Shown here piece after piece: positions 52,396-62,258 of a stretch of DNA of 64,000 nt. The position numbers were made by a program, and so were the translations under genes. The notes below the pieces were generated by a model. The model made no database searches and had not been told where the DNA came from. It worked only from the letters and a program-made list of their open reading frames with translations. Source of the DNA: Micromonospora sp. NBC_01699 (lineage in GTDB: Bacteria; Actinomycetota; Actinomycetes; Mycobacteriales; Micromonosporaceae); the NCBI RefSeq assembly GCF_036250065.1, contig NZ_CP109199.1, positions 2,294,001 through 2,358,000 of the forward strand, given 5' to 3'. The stretch's first letter is position 1. Every line of letters starts with the position of its first letter.

Positions 52396-52926
52396 GTGAC
52401 TCTTGTTGATCTCGCCCATCGGGTGAACACCGTGGCCCGGCTGTCCGGCCGGTTCGTGCTCCGTTCCGGCCGCGTTGCCGACGAGTACTTTGACAAGTAT
52501 CGGTTCGAGGCCGACCCCGTACTGCTTGACGCGCTTGCGGCCGAGATGGCCGCGCTCGTACCGCCGGAGACCGAGGTGCTCGCCGGCCTGGAGCTGGGCG
52601 GCATCCCAATCGTGACCGCGCTCGGTCGGCACACCGGGTTGCCGTGCGCGTTCGTCCGCAAGACCGCGAAGGCGTACGGGACCGCTCGGCTGGCCGAGGG
52701 CGCCGACGTCGACGGTGCTCGGGTGCTGATCGTCGAGGACGTGGTCACCTCCGGTGGCCAGATTGCCATCTCCACCGGTCAACTCCGTGAGCTGGGTGCC
52801 CGGATCGAGCATGCGCTCTGCGTCATCGACCGGCAGGAGGGCGGCGCCGAGGCCCTGGCCAGCGACGGTATCGCGCTGCGGTCGCTGCTCACCCGCGCCG
52901 ACCTGGACCGGGCCGCGAGCGCCTGA
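52396..52926 (+). CDS. pyrE: orotate phosphoribosyltransferase
   Basis: 176 residues from a GTG; CAGGAT lies eight bases before it, so initiation may be leaderless or use AGGA. The PRPP-binding signature is VLIVEDVVTSGGQIAIS, the N-terminal half has SGRFVLRSGRVADEYFDKYR (OPRT-type SG...S...YFDKY), and the substrate loop region is VRKTAKAYGTARLAEG. It transfers phosphoribose to orotate to give OMP in pyrimidine synthesis. It is not beside other pyr genes. It is followed by a 13-bp direct duplication (GACCTGGACCGGG) around its stop. Confidence 0.85.
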   Translation: MTLVDLAHRVNTVARLSGRFVLRSGRVADEYFDKYRFEADPVLLDALAAEMAALVPPETEVLAGLELGGIPIVTALGRHTGLPCAFVRKTAKAYGTARLAEGADVDGARVLIVEDVVTSGGQIAISTGQLRELGARIEHALCVIDRQEGGAEALASDGIALRSLLTRADLDRAASA

Positions 52927-52971
52927 CCCGACCTGGACCGGGCCGCGACCGCCTGATCCGGCCGCGCCGGC

Positions 52972-54009
52972 TCAGATCCCGGCGTACGGGGTGTGCTCCA
53001 CCGGGACCGTTTCGCCCGCCGACACCGGTCCCGGTGGGGTGCCGTCGCCGAAGGGCCGCCCGCCGAGCGCCTCCCGGCCGTGCGGGTCGAGCCAGCCGCG
53101 CAGGTCGGGGCCGACCGGCACGATCCCGGTCGGGTTGATGTCCCGGTGCACCACGTAGTAGTGCTCCTTGATCTGGTCGAAGTCGACCGTGTCGCCGAAG
53201 CCGGGGGTCTGGAACAGGTCGCGGGCGTACGCCCACAGCACCGGCATCTCGGTCAGCTTCTGCCGGTTGCACTTGAAGTGCCCGTGGTAGACCGGATCGA
53301 AGCGGACCAGTGTGGTGAACAGCCGCACGTCGGCCTCGGTGATGGTGTCCCCGACCAGGTAACGCTGCCCGTCGAGGCGGGCGGAGAGCCAGTCGAGCCG
53401 GTCGAACAGCCGCCTGTACGCCCGCTCGTACGACTCCTGGGAGCCGGCGAAGCCGCAGCGGTAGACGCCGTTGTTGACGTCACCGAAGACCACCCGGTTC
53501 ACCTCGTCGATCTCCTCCCGCAGCTCCTCGGGGTAGAGCTTCGGGGCGCCCGCCCGGTGGTACGCGGCCCACTCGGTGGAGAGGTCGAGCGACATCCGCG
53601 CGTAGTCGTTGGTGACCACCTGCCCGGTCGGCACGTCCACGATCGCCGGCACGGTGATGCCGCGCTCGTAGCCGGGAAAGCGGGCGAAGTACGCCTCCTG
53701 GAGCCGTTCGATGCCGAGCACCGGGTCACGGCCGCCCGGATCGAGGTCGAAGGTCCAGCTGCGTACGTCGTGGGTCGGCCCGGCCAGGGCCATCGACAGG
53801 ACCTCCTCCAGCCCGAGCAGGCGGCGGACGATGACCATCCGGCTCGCCCACGGGCAGGCCCGCGCGACCGCCAGCCGGTATCGGCCCGGCTCGACCGGGT
53901 AGCCGTCCCGCCCGTCGGCGGTGATCCGGGTGGCGATGTAACGCTGGTCGCGGGTGAATTCGCCGCCGGGGTTCACATAGGCGCCGCCGGCATCGTTCGT
54001 CTTCGACAT
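52972..54009 (-). CDS. glutathionyl-hydroquinone reductase-like GST (Xi class)
   Basis: 345 residues. The Xi-class catalytic motif is ACPWASRMVIVRRLLGLEEV (Cys nucleophile), followed by the thioredoxin-fold part (GITVPAIVDVPTGQVVTNDY) and the helical domain (YLVGDTITEADVRLFTTLVR, FDPVYHGHFKCN, FGDTVDFDQIKEHYYVVHRD). These enzymes reduce S-conjugated hydroquinones. Actinobacteria use mycothiol instead of glutathione, so the thiol here is probably mycothiol (inference). The ATG at 54009 is chosen over 54027 for length. Confidence 0.88.
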   Translation of the reverse strand: MSKTNDAGGAYVNPGGEFTRDQRYIATRITADGRDGYPVEPGRYRLAVARACPWASRMVIVRRLLGLEEVLSMALAGPTHDVRSWTFDLDPGGRDPVLGIERLQEAYFARFPGYERGITVPAIVDVPTGQVVTNDYARMSLDLSTEWAAYHRAGAPKLYPEELREEIDEVNRVVFGDVNNGVYRCGFAGSQESYERAYRRLFDRLDWLSARLDGQRYLVGDTITEADVRLFTTLVRFDPVYHGHFKCNRQKLTEMPVLWAYARDLFQTPGFGDTVDFDQIKEHYYVVHRDINPTGIVPVGPDLRGWLDPHGREALGGRPFGDGTPPGPVSAGETVPVEHTPYAGI

Positions 54010-54076
54010 GCCGCTATCGTCGCGCATCCGGCACCGGCCGGGCGCCAGTTTGCCGCCGTCGACAGGGTAAAACGGA

Positions 54077-54109
54077 CCGGCCGCCGCCCGGCGTACGGGC
54101 GGCGGCCGG
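54077..54109 (-). terminator. terminator hairpin of the M4 protease gene
   Basis: A perfect 14-bp stem CCGGCCGCCGCCCG/CGGGCGGCGGCCGG with loop GCGTA starts 13 bases beyond the protease stop on the minus strand. No T-run. Confidence 0.7.
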
Positions 54110-54122
54110 CAGAGCCGGTGGA

Positions 54123-56363
54123 TCAGAGGGTGAGGGTCCAGGTGTTGATGTAGCCGGTGTCGATCGAGGCCACGTCCTGCACCCGCAGGCGCCAGACGCC
54201 GTTCGCCACCTCACTGGACAGGTTCGCCGTGTACGTGGTGACGATGTTGTCCGCGCTGTCGCTGGAGCTGTTCTTCAGCCGGTACGCGGTGTTGTCCGGC
54301 GCCACCAGGTCGATGACCAGGTCACCCCGGTAGGTGTGGACGATGTTGACCGCGATCGTCGAGGCGGCCCCGGCGTTGCGGTTGCAGCCGGCGATGGTGA
54401 TGCTGCTGGTCACCGCCGCCCCGTTGTCCGGGATCGCGACGTCGGTGCCGTTCGTGCCGGAGCAACTACCACCACCGCTACCGGTCACGGTCAGCGTGTA
54501 CGACGCCGTACGCGTCACGCTGCCGGTGCCGGTGACCGTCACGGTGTACGTGCCGGGCGGGGTCGATGCCGACGTGCTCAGGGTCAGGGTGGCCGAGTTT
54601 CCGGCGGTCACCGACGACGGGCTGAACGCTGCGGTCGTACCAGAGGGCAGGCCGCTGGCCGACAACGCCACCGTCTGCGCGGACCCGGCGGTCACCGCGG
54701 TGTTGATCGTGGTCGTCGCGGCCGAACCCGGCGCGACGCTGCCGGCGGTCGGCGACGCCGAGACGGAGAAGTCGTTCGCCGCGGTGCCGCAGGTCGGCTC
54801 GCCCGACTGGGCCGGCACGCTGATCGCGTTCCAGGCCGCCTTGACCGTGTTGAACTCGGTGCAGCTGCCCGGGTAGAGGTTCTTCGCCGCGTTCAGGGTC
54901 GCCGTACGGATGTTGGCGTAACGCCAGCTGGAGGTCTTGGCCAGCAGCGCGTTGTAGTAGATCTCGCCGGCCTTGCGGATGCTGATGCCGGTGACGGTCG
55001 AGCTGTTGCAGGTCGGGCTGGCCGGCTTGCCGCTGCCCGGGTTGGAACCCTCGGCGGTCAGGTAGAACCAGTGGTTCAGCGGACCGGCGGCGGCGTGCAC
55101 CTCGGTGCTCGGGATCGCGGTCGACCAGCAGTTCGGGTCGCCGGCCAGGGACGGGTTGTACATGTAGCGGATCGGACCGGCACCGACCAGGTCGACCTCT
55201 TCGCCGACCTCGTAGTCCGGCGGGTCGTTCGGGTTGTTGGCGAACGCCTCGGTCAGCGCGCCGAAGATGTCACCGGTCGACTCGTTGATGCCGCCGTTCT
55301 CGTTGCCGCTGCCCGCGCCGCCCGGCGTGTACTGGAAGACGGCGTGACCCAGCTCGTGCGCGACCACGTCGATCGGGGTGGCCTGGCGGGTGTTGGCCTG
55401 GTTGTGGCCGAAGTTGACGTAGCTGCCGTTCCAGTAGGCGTTGACGTCGTTGAGGCCGACCCGGATCGGCGGGCTGCCGCCGCTGCCGGTGATGCCGTTG
55501 CGGCCGAACCAGGAACCGAGCAGGTCCCACTCGCGCTGGGCGCCGTACAGGGCGTCGACGCAGGCGGTTTCCAGGTTGGTGCCGGAGCCGTTGCCCCAGA
55601 CGTCGTCGGTGCCGGTGTACGCGGTGCCGGTCTGCCCGCCGCAGCGCAGCCCGGACCGGGTCGTGTCGGTCATCGAGTACGACGAACCGGAGCCCGAGGT
55701 GTTGATGGTGACCGCGCCGTTGAAGTAACCGGTGCCGGTGCCCGCCTTGACCTCGTCGTACGAGTCCGCGATCGCGCCGGTGGCGGCGTCGACGAAGACG
55801 TGCAGCTTGCTCGGGGTGTTGCCGACCGAGCCGGTCACCACCGTTTCCCAGGCGAGCCGGGGCGCACCCCAGGCGAGCACCACCAGGCGGGCAGCGCTCG
55901 CCTCGGTGACCTTGGTGAGCTGGGCGGCGGCGGTGGCGGTCGCCCGCTCGGTGCTCACCGCCGGGGCGGTGTCGACGGTGATGGTCGACTGCTGCGCGAC
56001 GGAGGTGCCGCGTACCGCACCGGTCGAGTCGGTGGTGACGACCACGTCGCCACCGACCACCGGCAGGCCACGGTAGCTGCGCTCGTACGTGACGTAGTGC
56101 AGCCCGCGGTTGCCGACCTGCACCCCGGTACGGCGCAGCGTGTCGCCGGCCGACCGGTGCAGCGCGGCGGCGGCGCCGTCGACGAGCTGGTCGGCGGCGG
56201 TGGCGGCCAGCTGGGCGGGGGCGGCGCTCGGGGCGGCCGGCACGGGTGCCACGGCACCGGGTGCCACGGCACCGGGTGCCGCGACACCGGGCGTCGCGGT
56301 CAGCGTCAGTGCCGTGCCGGTGGCCAGCGCCACCAGGCTGTGGCTGAGAACCTTACGTCTCAC
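54123..56363 (-). CDS. secreted M4 (thermolysin-like) metallopeptidase with P-domain
   Basis: 746 residues. Signal peptide (SLVALATGTALTLTATPGVAA), then an FTP/PepSY propeptide with GLPVVGGDVVVTTDSTG. The M4 catalytic domain has the zinc motif VVAHELGHAVFQ (about 338) and the third ligand Glu in GGINESTGDIFGAL. A bacterial Ig-like linker follows (about 560-640, SVSASPTAGSVAPGSAATTT), then a C-terminal proprotein-convertase P domain (IPDNGAAVTSSITIAGC ... GYINTWTLTL). It is an extracellular neutral protease made as a zymogen. A short AVAPG repeat lies just after the signal peptide. It is transcribed from its own promoter region, 211 bases after the LuxR gene. Confidence 0.92.
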   Translation of the reverse strand: MRRKVLSHSLVALATGTALTLTATPGVAAPGAVAPGAVAPVPAAPSAAPAQLAATAADQLVDGAAAALHRSAGDTLRRTGVQVGNRGLHYVTYERSYRGLPVVGGDVVVTTDSTGAVRGTSVAQQSTITVDTAPAVSTERATATAAAQLTKVTEASAARLVVLAWGAPRLAWETVVTGSVGNTPSKLHVFVDAATGAIADSYDEVKAGTGTGYFNGAVTINTSGSGSSYSMTDTTRSGLRCGGQTGTAYTGTDDVWGNGSGTNLETACVDALYGAQREWDLLGSWFGRNGITGSGGSPPIRVGLNDVNAYWNGSYVNFGHNQANTRQATPIDVVAHELGHAVFQYTPGGAGSGNENGGINESTGDIFGALTEAFANNPNDPPDYEVGEEVDLVGAGPIRYMYNPSLAGDPNCWSTAIPSTEVHAAAGPLNHWFYLTAEGSNPGSGKPASPTCNSSTVTGISIRKAGEIYYNALLAKTSSWRYANIRTATLNAAKNLYPGSCTEFNTVKAAWNAISVPAQSGEPTCGTAANDFSVSASPTAGSVAPGSAATTTINTAVTAGSAQTVALSASGLPSGTTAAFSPSSVTAGNSATLTLSTSASTPPGTYTVTVTGTGSVTRTASYTLTVTGSGGGSCSGTNGTDVAIPDNGAAVTSSITIAGCNRNAGAASTIAVNIVHTYRGDLVIDLVAPDNTAYRLKNSSSDSADNIVTTYTANLSSEVANGVWRLRVQDVASIDTGYINTWTLTL

Positions 56364-56574
56364 CTGGGTACTCCTTCTTCCGCCGGATGGGGCGGGTCAG
56401 GCCGGGGGTTGGCCGGTCGCACCGGTGGGTGACGGCCGGTCGGGTCGACAGTGGAGACAAGGACGTGCGATGACACGCTAGGCATCGACGCTGGTGACCG
56501 AATCAGGGAAATCCCTTGCCGATCGACAAACGGCCTGGTGTCAGCGTTCGTCCGGCCGCGAACCGGGCCGTTTG

Positions 56575-59424
56575 TCAGCGTTCGTTCAGCCGCGAGCTGA
56601 GCTGGGTGCGGGACCGGACGCCGAGCTTGCGGTAGACCCGGGTCAGGGTCGCCTCGACCGTCTTCACGCTGATGAACAGCCGGGTGGCGATCTCCCGGTT
56701 GCTCGCCCCCTGCCGGACCAGTCCGGCGATGTGCGCCTCGGTGGAGGTGAGCCCCTCGGGCGCGCCCGGTGGCCCGGCCGGTGGCCGGTCACCGGTCTCG
56801 GCGGTCACGCCGGTCACCGTCCGGGGGCGATCGGTGGTACGGGACGCGGCGTCGGGGGAGTACGGTCCGGTCGAGATCCCCTCGGCGCGGGCCAGCACCC
56901 GGTTCGTCTGCTCCACCCACGGCTTCGCCTCCACCTGGAGGAAGATCGTCAGCGCGGCGCCGACCGCCACCCGGGCCGCCGCGTACCGCCGTCGCCTGCG
57001 TTCCGCACCGCCCTGGACCAGCAGCGCGTGCCCGCGTTCGATCGGCTGGTCCAGGGTGGCGAAACACTGCGCGGCGGCGGCCGACAGGTCCACCGCCGAC
57101 CCCGGGTCGCCGCGTTCGGCGAGCACCAGGGCCGCCGCCCGGTCGAGTTGCGCCAGCACACCGGGGCAGTGGCCGAGCCGCAGCGCCGCCCGTCGACCCA
57201 TCGCTATCGTCTCGGTCGCCTCGTCGTACGCGCCCAGCGCGGCCAGGCCGGCGGCCAGGTCGCCGTGCCAGCGCAGCAGCGACGGGTCGGCGACGCCCTG
57301 CTCGGCCTCCAGGTCACGCAGCCGCCGCAACGCGTCCACCCCGGCCCGGTGCTGCCCGGCGCGCAGCCGCGCCTGACCGAGCACGTGCAGGTTGCGGCAG
57401 AGGAAGATGCTGTCGCGTTCCTGTTCGGAGGCGCGCACCCCACGTTCGGCGTACGCCAGGGCGCGGGTCACGCTGCCCCCGGCCAGTTCCGCCACGGCCA
57501 GGGTGTACCAACACGGGCCGGGGCTGCCCCGGGTCTGTTCGCAGACCCGCATCGCCCGCTGGGCGTGCTGCAACGCCTCCCGGCACCGGCCGGAACGGGC
57601 CGACACCTCGGCCAGGCTGCGCAGCACCCCGATCAGCTCCTCACCGCCGCCGCGCTCGGCGGTGGCGAGCATGGTGAGCAGTTCGGCACGGGCGGCGTCG
57701 AGCCGGTCGTCGGCGAGGGCGAACCGGGCGGCCAGGTAGCGCGGGGTCAGGTGCAGCCAGCCGGTCAACTCCGGCACCGGCAGCGCGAGCGCACGGGCCA
57801 GCGTGTCGACATAGTCGGCATGGCCGCGTACCCGCTGCACCTGGGCCCGTACGCCGAGGGCCATCGCCTCGGTGGTCCGGTCGCCCGCCGCCCGCGCGGC
57901 GGTGATCGCCCCGTCGATCTCGGCCACCGCCCGGTCCGGCGTGCCGGCGACCAGGGCCCGCCAGGCCAGTCTGAGTCGCAGCGGCCCGAGCAGGGCGACC
58001 TCGCTCTCGGCGTCGGCCAGCGCCGCCGCGAACGCCTGGTCCATCTCGCCGAGCGCCTGTCCGGCCAGGTCGATCAGCGCGATCCGGGCCCGGACCCGGT
58101 GCGCGGCCGTGGCGTCACCGGCGAGCACCGCCTCGGCGGCCCGGCCGGCGAGGTCGGGTTGCCCGGCCGAGGCCGCCGCCTCCGCCGCGCTGACCAGCCA
58201 CTCCTGCCGGGGCCAGCCCGGCGGGGTACGGTCGGCGGCCAGCAGGTACAGCTCGGCGACCAGCCCTCGGGCGCCCCGGCGCAGGGCCGCCTCGGCCGCC
58301 GCGACCAGTGACCGGGTCACCTCGGCGTCCGGACCCGAACCGGCCAGCGCCCGGTGCCGGGCATCCTCGGCCCGGTCGGTGGCGACCCCGGCCAGCGCGG
58401 CGTGGATCGCCGCCCGGCGCGTCGACTCGGCCTCGTCGACCAGCACGGTCGCCACCCCCGCCGGGGTGAAGCAGACCACCGGGCCGTCCAGCCGGACCAG
58501 TCCGGCCGAGCCGGCGAGCCGGATCTCCCGTTCGGCGTCCGGGCGTCCGGCCAGGCACAACTGCGTCACCGTCGGGCGGGTGGCCAGCGCCGCCACCAGC
58601 AAAGTCTCGGCCACCCCGGTCGGCAGCGCGTCGATCCGCCGGCGCAGCCGGGTCCGGACCGGCTCGGGCAGCGGCACCGGGCGCCAGGCCGGTTCCGGGT
58701 CGGGTCCGAAGGCGCCGCCCAGCGCCAGCGCCAGGTACGGGTTGCCACCGCTGTCCGCGTGCAGCCGGCTCGCCGCCCGGCACGGCAGCCCGTGCGCCTC
58801 CAGCAGTGCGGCCAGGTCGTCGGCGGCCAGCGGCGGTACGGTCAGCTCCAGCACCGGCGGCGGACAGAGCCGGCTGGCCCAGTGGTCCGAGCCGGGTTCG
58901 ACCAGCCGCCGGGCGGCCACCGTACGGATCGGCTGGTCACCGGTGCGGCGTACGACGTAGCCGATCATCCCGGCCGAGGCCGCGTCGAGCCACTGGGTGT
59001 CGTCGAGCACCAGCAGGACCGGTTGCCGGGCGGCCACCGTCTCCAGCACCCGGCACAGCGCCCGCCGGCACGCCAACCCGCCTTCGCCTTCGCTGCCGAG
59101 CGAGCCGGACAGGACCGCTTCGACCACCGCCCGGTACGGCGCCGACAGCGCCTCCACCGCGTCCGGCGGAAGCTGGGTGAACAGGTCGACCAGTCCGGAG
59201 TAGAGCAGGGACCGCTCGGGTTCGGCCGGACTGAGCCGCAGGACGAGTTCCCCGCGTTCGGCCGCCGTCGCGGCGACCACGTCCAGCAGCGCGGACTTGC
59301 CGATGCCGTCGGGTCCGGCGAGCACCACCCCGCCGCCCGTGGCGAGCCGTCGTTCGATGCCGGCCAGCAGTTCCGTCCGGCCGAGCAGGCCGTTGCGTTC
59401 TTCGGCAGGGAGATCTCCGCCCAG
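56575..59424 (-). CDS. LuxR-family regulator of LAL type (AAA ATPase + HTH)
   Basis: 949 residues if it starts at the CTG at 59424, which has a strong AGGGGGA site five bases upstream and gives the expected opening NGLLGRTELLAGIERRL. The next in-frame GTGs (59331/59328) would delete that conserved segment. Walker A is LAGPDGIGKSALLDVV and Walker B is LLVLDDTQWLDAASAG. A long helical TPR-like region follows, then a C-terminal LuxR HTH (GLTSTEAHIAGLVRQGASNR, EIATRLFISVKTVEATLTRV, YRKLGVRSRTQLSSRL). It is divergent from the allantoin-degradation genes and probably controls them. Confidence 0.88.
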   Translation of the reverse strand: MGGDLPAEERNGLLGRTELLAGIERRLATGGGVVLAGPDGIGKSALLDVVAATAAERGELVLRLSPAEPERSLLYSGLVDLFTQLPPDAVEALSAPYRAVVEAVLSGSLGSEGEGGLACRRALCRVLETVAARQPVLLVLDDTQWLDAASAGMIGYVVRRTGDQPIRTVAARRLVEPGSDHWASRLCPPPVLELTVPPLAADDLAALLEAHGLPCRAASRLHADSGGNPYLALALGGAFGPDPEPAWRPVPLPEPVRTRLRRRIDALPTGVAETLLVAALATRPTVTQLCLAGRPDAEREIRLAGSAGLVRLDGPVVCFTPAGVATVLVDEAESTRRAAIHAALAGVATDRAEDARHRALAGSGPDAEVTRSLVAAAEAALRRGARGLVAELYLLAADRTPPGWPRQEWLVSAAEAAASAGQPDLAGRAAEAVLAGDATAAHRVRARIALIDLAGQALGEMDQAFAAALADAESEVALLGPLRLRLAWRALVAGTPDRAVAEIDGAITAARAAGDRTTEAMALGVRAQVQRVRGHADYVDTLARALALPVPELTGWLHLTPRYLAARFALADDRLDAARAELLTMLATAERGGGEELIGVLRSLAEVSARSGRCREALQHAQRAMRVCEQTRGSPGPCWYTLAVAELAGGSVTRALAYAERGVRASEQERDSIFLCRNLHVLGQARLRAGQHRAGVDALRRLRDLEAEQGVADPSLLRWHGDLAAGLAALGAYDEATETIAMGRRAALRLGHCPGVLAQLDRAAALVLAERGDPGSAVDLSAAAAQCFATLDQPIERGHALLVQGGAERRRRRYAAARVAVGAALTIFLQVEAKPWVEQTNRVLARAEGISTGPYSPDAASRTTDRPRTVTGVTAETGDRPPAGPPGAPEGLTSTEAHIAGLVRQGASNREIATRLFISVKTVEATLTRVYRKLGVRSRTQLSSRLNER

Positions 59425-59658
59425 CGTTTCCCCCTACGTCGCCGAGCCGGGCGTGGTCGACCCGTGGTCGAGGTCCCGGCGGCCTTCGCGCATCGGCCTT
59501 CGTACGGTCGATGCCGCACGTCAGCCTAGGAGCTGCGGCCCAATACATCAATAGGTATGCATAAGTGATGGTCTTGGTGCTGACTGTGGGGGCCGGAACG
59601 GCTACGGTGCTAGCAGGATCAGCTGCACAGGGTGACTCCGGGATGGGGGATACCGACC
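59425..59658. other. divergent promoter region of the allantoin block
   Basis: No gene. A short AT-rich stretch (CAATAGGTATGCATAAGTGA, about 59550-59569) contains promoter-like TATGCA/TAGGTA words, but I cannot assign -35/-10 pairs with confidence. Confidence 0.4.
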
Positions 59659-60852
59659 GTGGCCGACAACACTCCACAGTGGAAAACACTCGACCCCTCG
59701 GTCTACGCCGAACTCGACGCCCTGCTCGGGCCGGTCGACGCGGATCTGGTCCGGACCTATCCGGGACCGGCGTCCGGCCGGCAACCGGTGCACACCGTCT
59801 ACCTGCCGGCCGACCGGATGCACCCCGGCGTCGTACCGGAGTGGGGCGCGGCGGCGCTCGCCGTACTGGCCCAGTTTCCGCCGCCGCCGTACGACGGTGA
59901 ACTGCACGAGCGGGTGGTGCGCAAACTCGACCGGGAACCGATCGAGGACCTGCGGATCGACTTCGAGGACGGGTACGGCGTGCAGCCCGACCGGGTCGAG
60001 GACGAGGCGGCTCGCAGCGCGGCGAAGGCGTTGCGGGCGGCCGGACCGCTGCCGTTCAGCGGACTGCGGATCAAGAGCCTGGAACGCCCGAGCCGACACC
60101 GCGCCGTACGCACCCTGGACATCTTCCTGGAGGCGCTGGACGGGCCACCGCCGGCCGGTTTCGTGGTGACCCTGCCGAAGGTCAGCGCACCCGCGCAGGT
60201 CGAGGCGATGGTCCTGCTCTGTGAGCGGCTGGAGGCGGCGCACGGGCTGCCCGTACGGGCGCTGCGGTTCGAGTTGCAGGTGGAGACGCCGCCGGCCGTA
60301 CTCGGCCCGGACGGCACCGCCACCCTCGCCCGGATGATCGCCGTGGCGGGCGGCCGGTGCACCGCCCTGCACTACGGCACCTACGACTACAGCGCGGCGC
60401 TGGGCGTCGCCGCCGGGCAGCAGAGCATGGCGCACCCGGTGGCGGACTTCGCCAAGGCGGTGATGCAGGTGGTCGCCGCCGGCACCGGCGTACGCCTCTC
60501 CGACGGCTCGACCAACGTGCTCCCGGTCGGCGACGAAGCCGACGTACGGGCCGCCTGGAGCCTGCACGCCGGGCTGGTTCGCCGCTCCCTCGAACAGGGG
60601 ATCTACCAGGGCTGGGACATGCACCCGGCGCAGTTGCCGACCCGGTTCGGGGCCACCTACGGCTTCTTCCGGCAGGGGCGGGTGGCGGCGCGGGACCGGC
60701 TGCGGGCGTACCTGGAGCGGCGCAGCACCGGGGTGCTCGACGAGCCGGCCACCGCGCGGGCGCTGGCCGGATTCCTCCTGCGCGGCCTGGACTGCGGCGC
60801 GTTCGACCCCGACGAGGCCGGCTTCGACCGGGCCGAACTGACGGCCCTGTGA
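59659..60852 (+). CDS. DUF6986 protein, CitE/malate-synthase-like TIM barrel
   Basis: 397 residues from a GTG eight bases after GGGGGA. CitE-superfamily features are visible: EDLRIDFEDGYGVQPDRVED (metal-binding Asp/Glu), LRIKSLERPSRHR, VTLPKVSAPAQVEAM, LRFELQVETPPAVLG and GTYDYSAALGV. It corresponds to DUF6986, which accompanies allantoinase and allantoicase genes in actinobacteria. These pathways release glyoxylate, so a glyoxylate-condensing (malate synthase-like) or related lyase role is a reasonable guess, but the reaction has not been established. It is the first gene of the block. Confidence 0.78.
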   Translation: MADNTPQWKTLDPSVYAELDALLGPVDADLVRTYPGPASGRQPVHTVYLPADRMHPGVVPEWGAAALAVLAQFPPPPYDGELHERVVRKLDREPIEDLRIDFEDGYGVQPDRVEDEAARSAAKALRAAGPLPFSGLRIKSLERPSRHRAVRTLDIFLEALDGPPPAGFVVTLPKVSAPAQVEAMVLLCERLEAAHGLPVRALRFELQVETPPAVLGPDGTATLARMIAVAGGRCTALHYGTYDYSAALGVAAGQQSMAHPVADFAKAVMQVVAAGTGVRLSDGSTNVLPVGDEADVRAAWSLHAGLVRRSLEQGIYQGWDMHPAQLPTRFGATYGFFRQGRVAARDRLRAYLERRSTGVLDEPATARALAGFLLRGLDCGAFDPDEAGFDRAELTAL

Positions 60853-60929
60853 CCCGTGGCCCGACCCGGCCCGACCCGGACCGGTGAAGCACAGCGCGAG
60901 CCGGCCAAACACAGCGGAAGGTGGTGGGC

Positions 60930-62258
60930 ATGAGCGACGACCGGAACGACGACCCCCGTTACGACCTGGTACTGCGCTCGCGTCGGGTGGTGACGCCGCA
61001 CGGGGAGCGCCCGGCGGCGGTCTGCCTGCGCGACGGGCGGATCGCCGCGATCGAGGACTACCACGCGGTGGCCGGCGAGGACCTGGGCGAACTGGCCCTG
61101 CTGCCCGGCCTGGTGGACACCCACGTGCACGTCAACGAGCCCGGCCGGACCGAGTGGGAGGGGTTCCCGACCGCCACTCGGGCGGCCCTGGCCGGCGGGG
61201 TCACCACCATCGTGGACATGCCGCTGAACTCGCTGCCGCCGACCCTGACCGCCGACGCGCTGCGGGCCAAGCGACGGGCCGCCGCCGGCCGCTGCCACGT
61301 CGACGTCGGTTTCTGGGGCGGCGCGGTGCCGGACAACATCGCCGACCTGCCGGGGCTGCACGCCGCCGGGGTGCTCGGCTTCAAGGCGTTCCTGATCGAC
61401 TCCGGGGTGCCGGAGTTCCCGCCGCTGGACCCGGCCGGGCTGTGGCGGGCGCTGGAGGCGGTCGACGCGCTGTTCGTCCTGCACGCCGAGGACCCGGCCG
61501 AGATCCTGCCGGCGCCGGAGTCCGGCCGGTACGCCGACTTCGTCGCCAGCCGCCCACCACAGGCCGAGTCGAAGGCGGTGGCCACCGTGCTCGCCGCCGC
61601 GCGGGCGACCGGCGCACGGGTGCACATCCTCCACCTCAGCGCCGCCGACGTACTGCCGATGATCTCCGAGGCCCGCCGGGACGGGGTACGGGTGACCGCC
61701 GAGACCTGCCCGCACTACCTGGCGCTGACCGCCGAGGAGGTGCCCGACGGCGCGACCGAGTTCAAGTGCTGCCCACCGATCCGCTCGGCCGCCAACCGGG
61801 ACGCGCTCTGGTCCGGCCTGGCCGCCGGTCTGATCGACTGTGTCGTCTCCGACCACTCACCCTGCCCACCGGCGCTGAAGAACTTCGACCGGGGCGACTT
61901 CGGCTCCGCCTGGGGCGGCATCTCGTCGTTGCAGCTCGGCCTGCCGGTGATCTGGACCCAGGCCCGCCAGCGCGGACACAGCCTGTCCGAGGTGGTCCGC
62001 TGGATGGCACGCCGGCCGGCGGAGATCGCCGGGCTGCCGACCAAGGGGCGGATCGAGCCCGGTGCCGACGCCGACCTGGTCGCGTTCAACCCCGACGGCC
62101 GGTTCACCGTCGAGCCGGCCCTGCTGCGGCACCGCCACCCGACCACCCCGTACGCCGGTCGGAAGTTGTTCGGCGAGGTCCGCGCCACCTGGCTGCGCGG
62201 CGACCCGGTCCGGCCGGACCAGCCGCCGCGCGGCCGGTTCCTGCGCCGGGGGGCCTGA
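60930..62258 (+). CDS. allB: allantoinase
   Basis: 442 residues, cyclic amidohydrolase. Metal ligands and catalytic residues appear in order: [19 protein letters not shown] (HxH), [10 protein letters not shown] (carbamylated Lys), [18 protein letters not shown] (His), [11 protein letters not shown] and [11 protein letters not shown] (Asp). The C-terminal [17 protein letters not shown] is typical. It opens the hydantoin ring of allantoin to allantoate, the step after uraD in the block 27 kb upstream. The ATG follows GGAAGGTGG. Its stop overlaps the allantoicase ATG (TGATG). Confidence 0.95.
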   Translation: MSDDRNDDPRYDLVLRSRRVVTPHGERPAAVCLRDGRIAAIEDYHAVAGEDLGELALLPGLVDTHVHVNEPGRTEWEGFPTATRAALAGGVTTIVDMPLNSLPPTLTADALRAKRRAAAGRCHVDVGFWGGAVPDNIADLPGLHAAGVLGFKAFLIDSGVPEFPPLDPAGLWRALEAVDALFVLHAEDPAEILPAPESGRYADFVASRPPQAESKAVATVLAAARATGARVHILHLSAADVLPMISEARRDGVRVTAETCPHYLALTAEEVPDGATEFKCCPPIRSAANRDALWSGLAAGLIDCVVSDHSPCPPALKNFDRGDFGSAWGGISSLQLGLPVIWTQARQRGHSLSEVVRWMARRPAEIAGLPTKGRIEPGADADLVAFNPDGRFTVEPALLRHRHPTTPYAGRKLFGEVRATWLRGDPVRPDQPPRGRFLRRGA

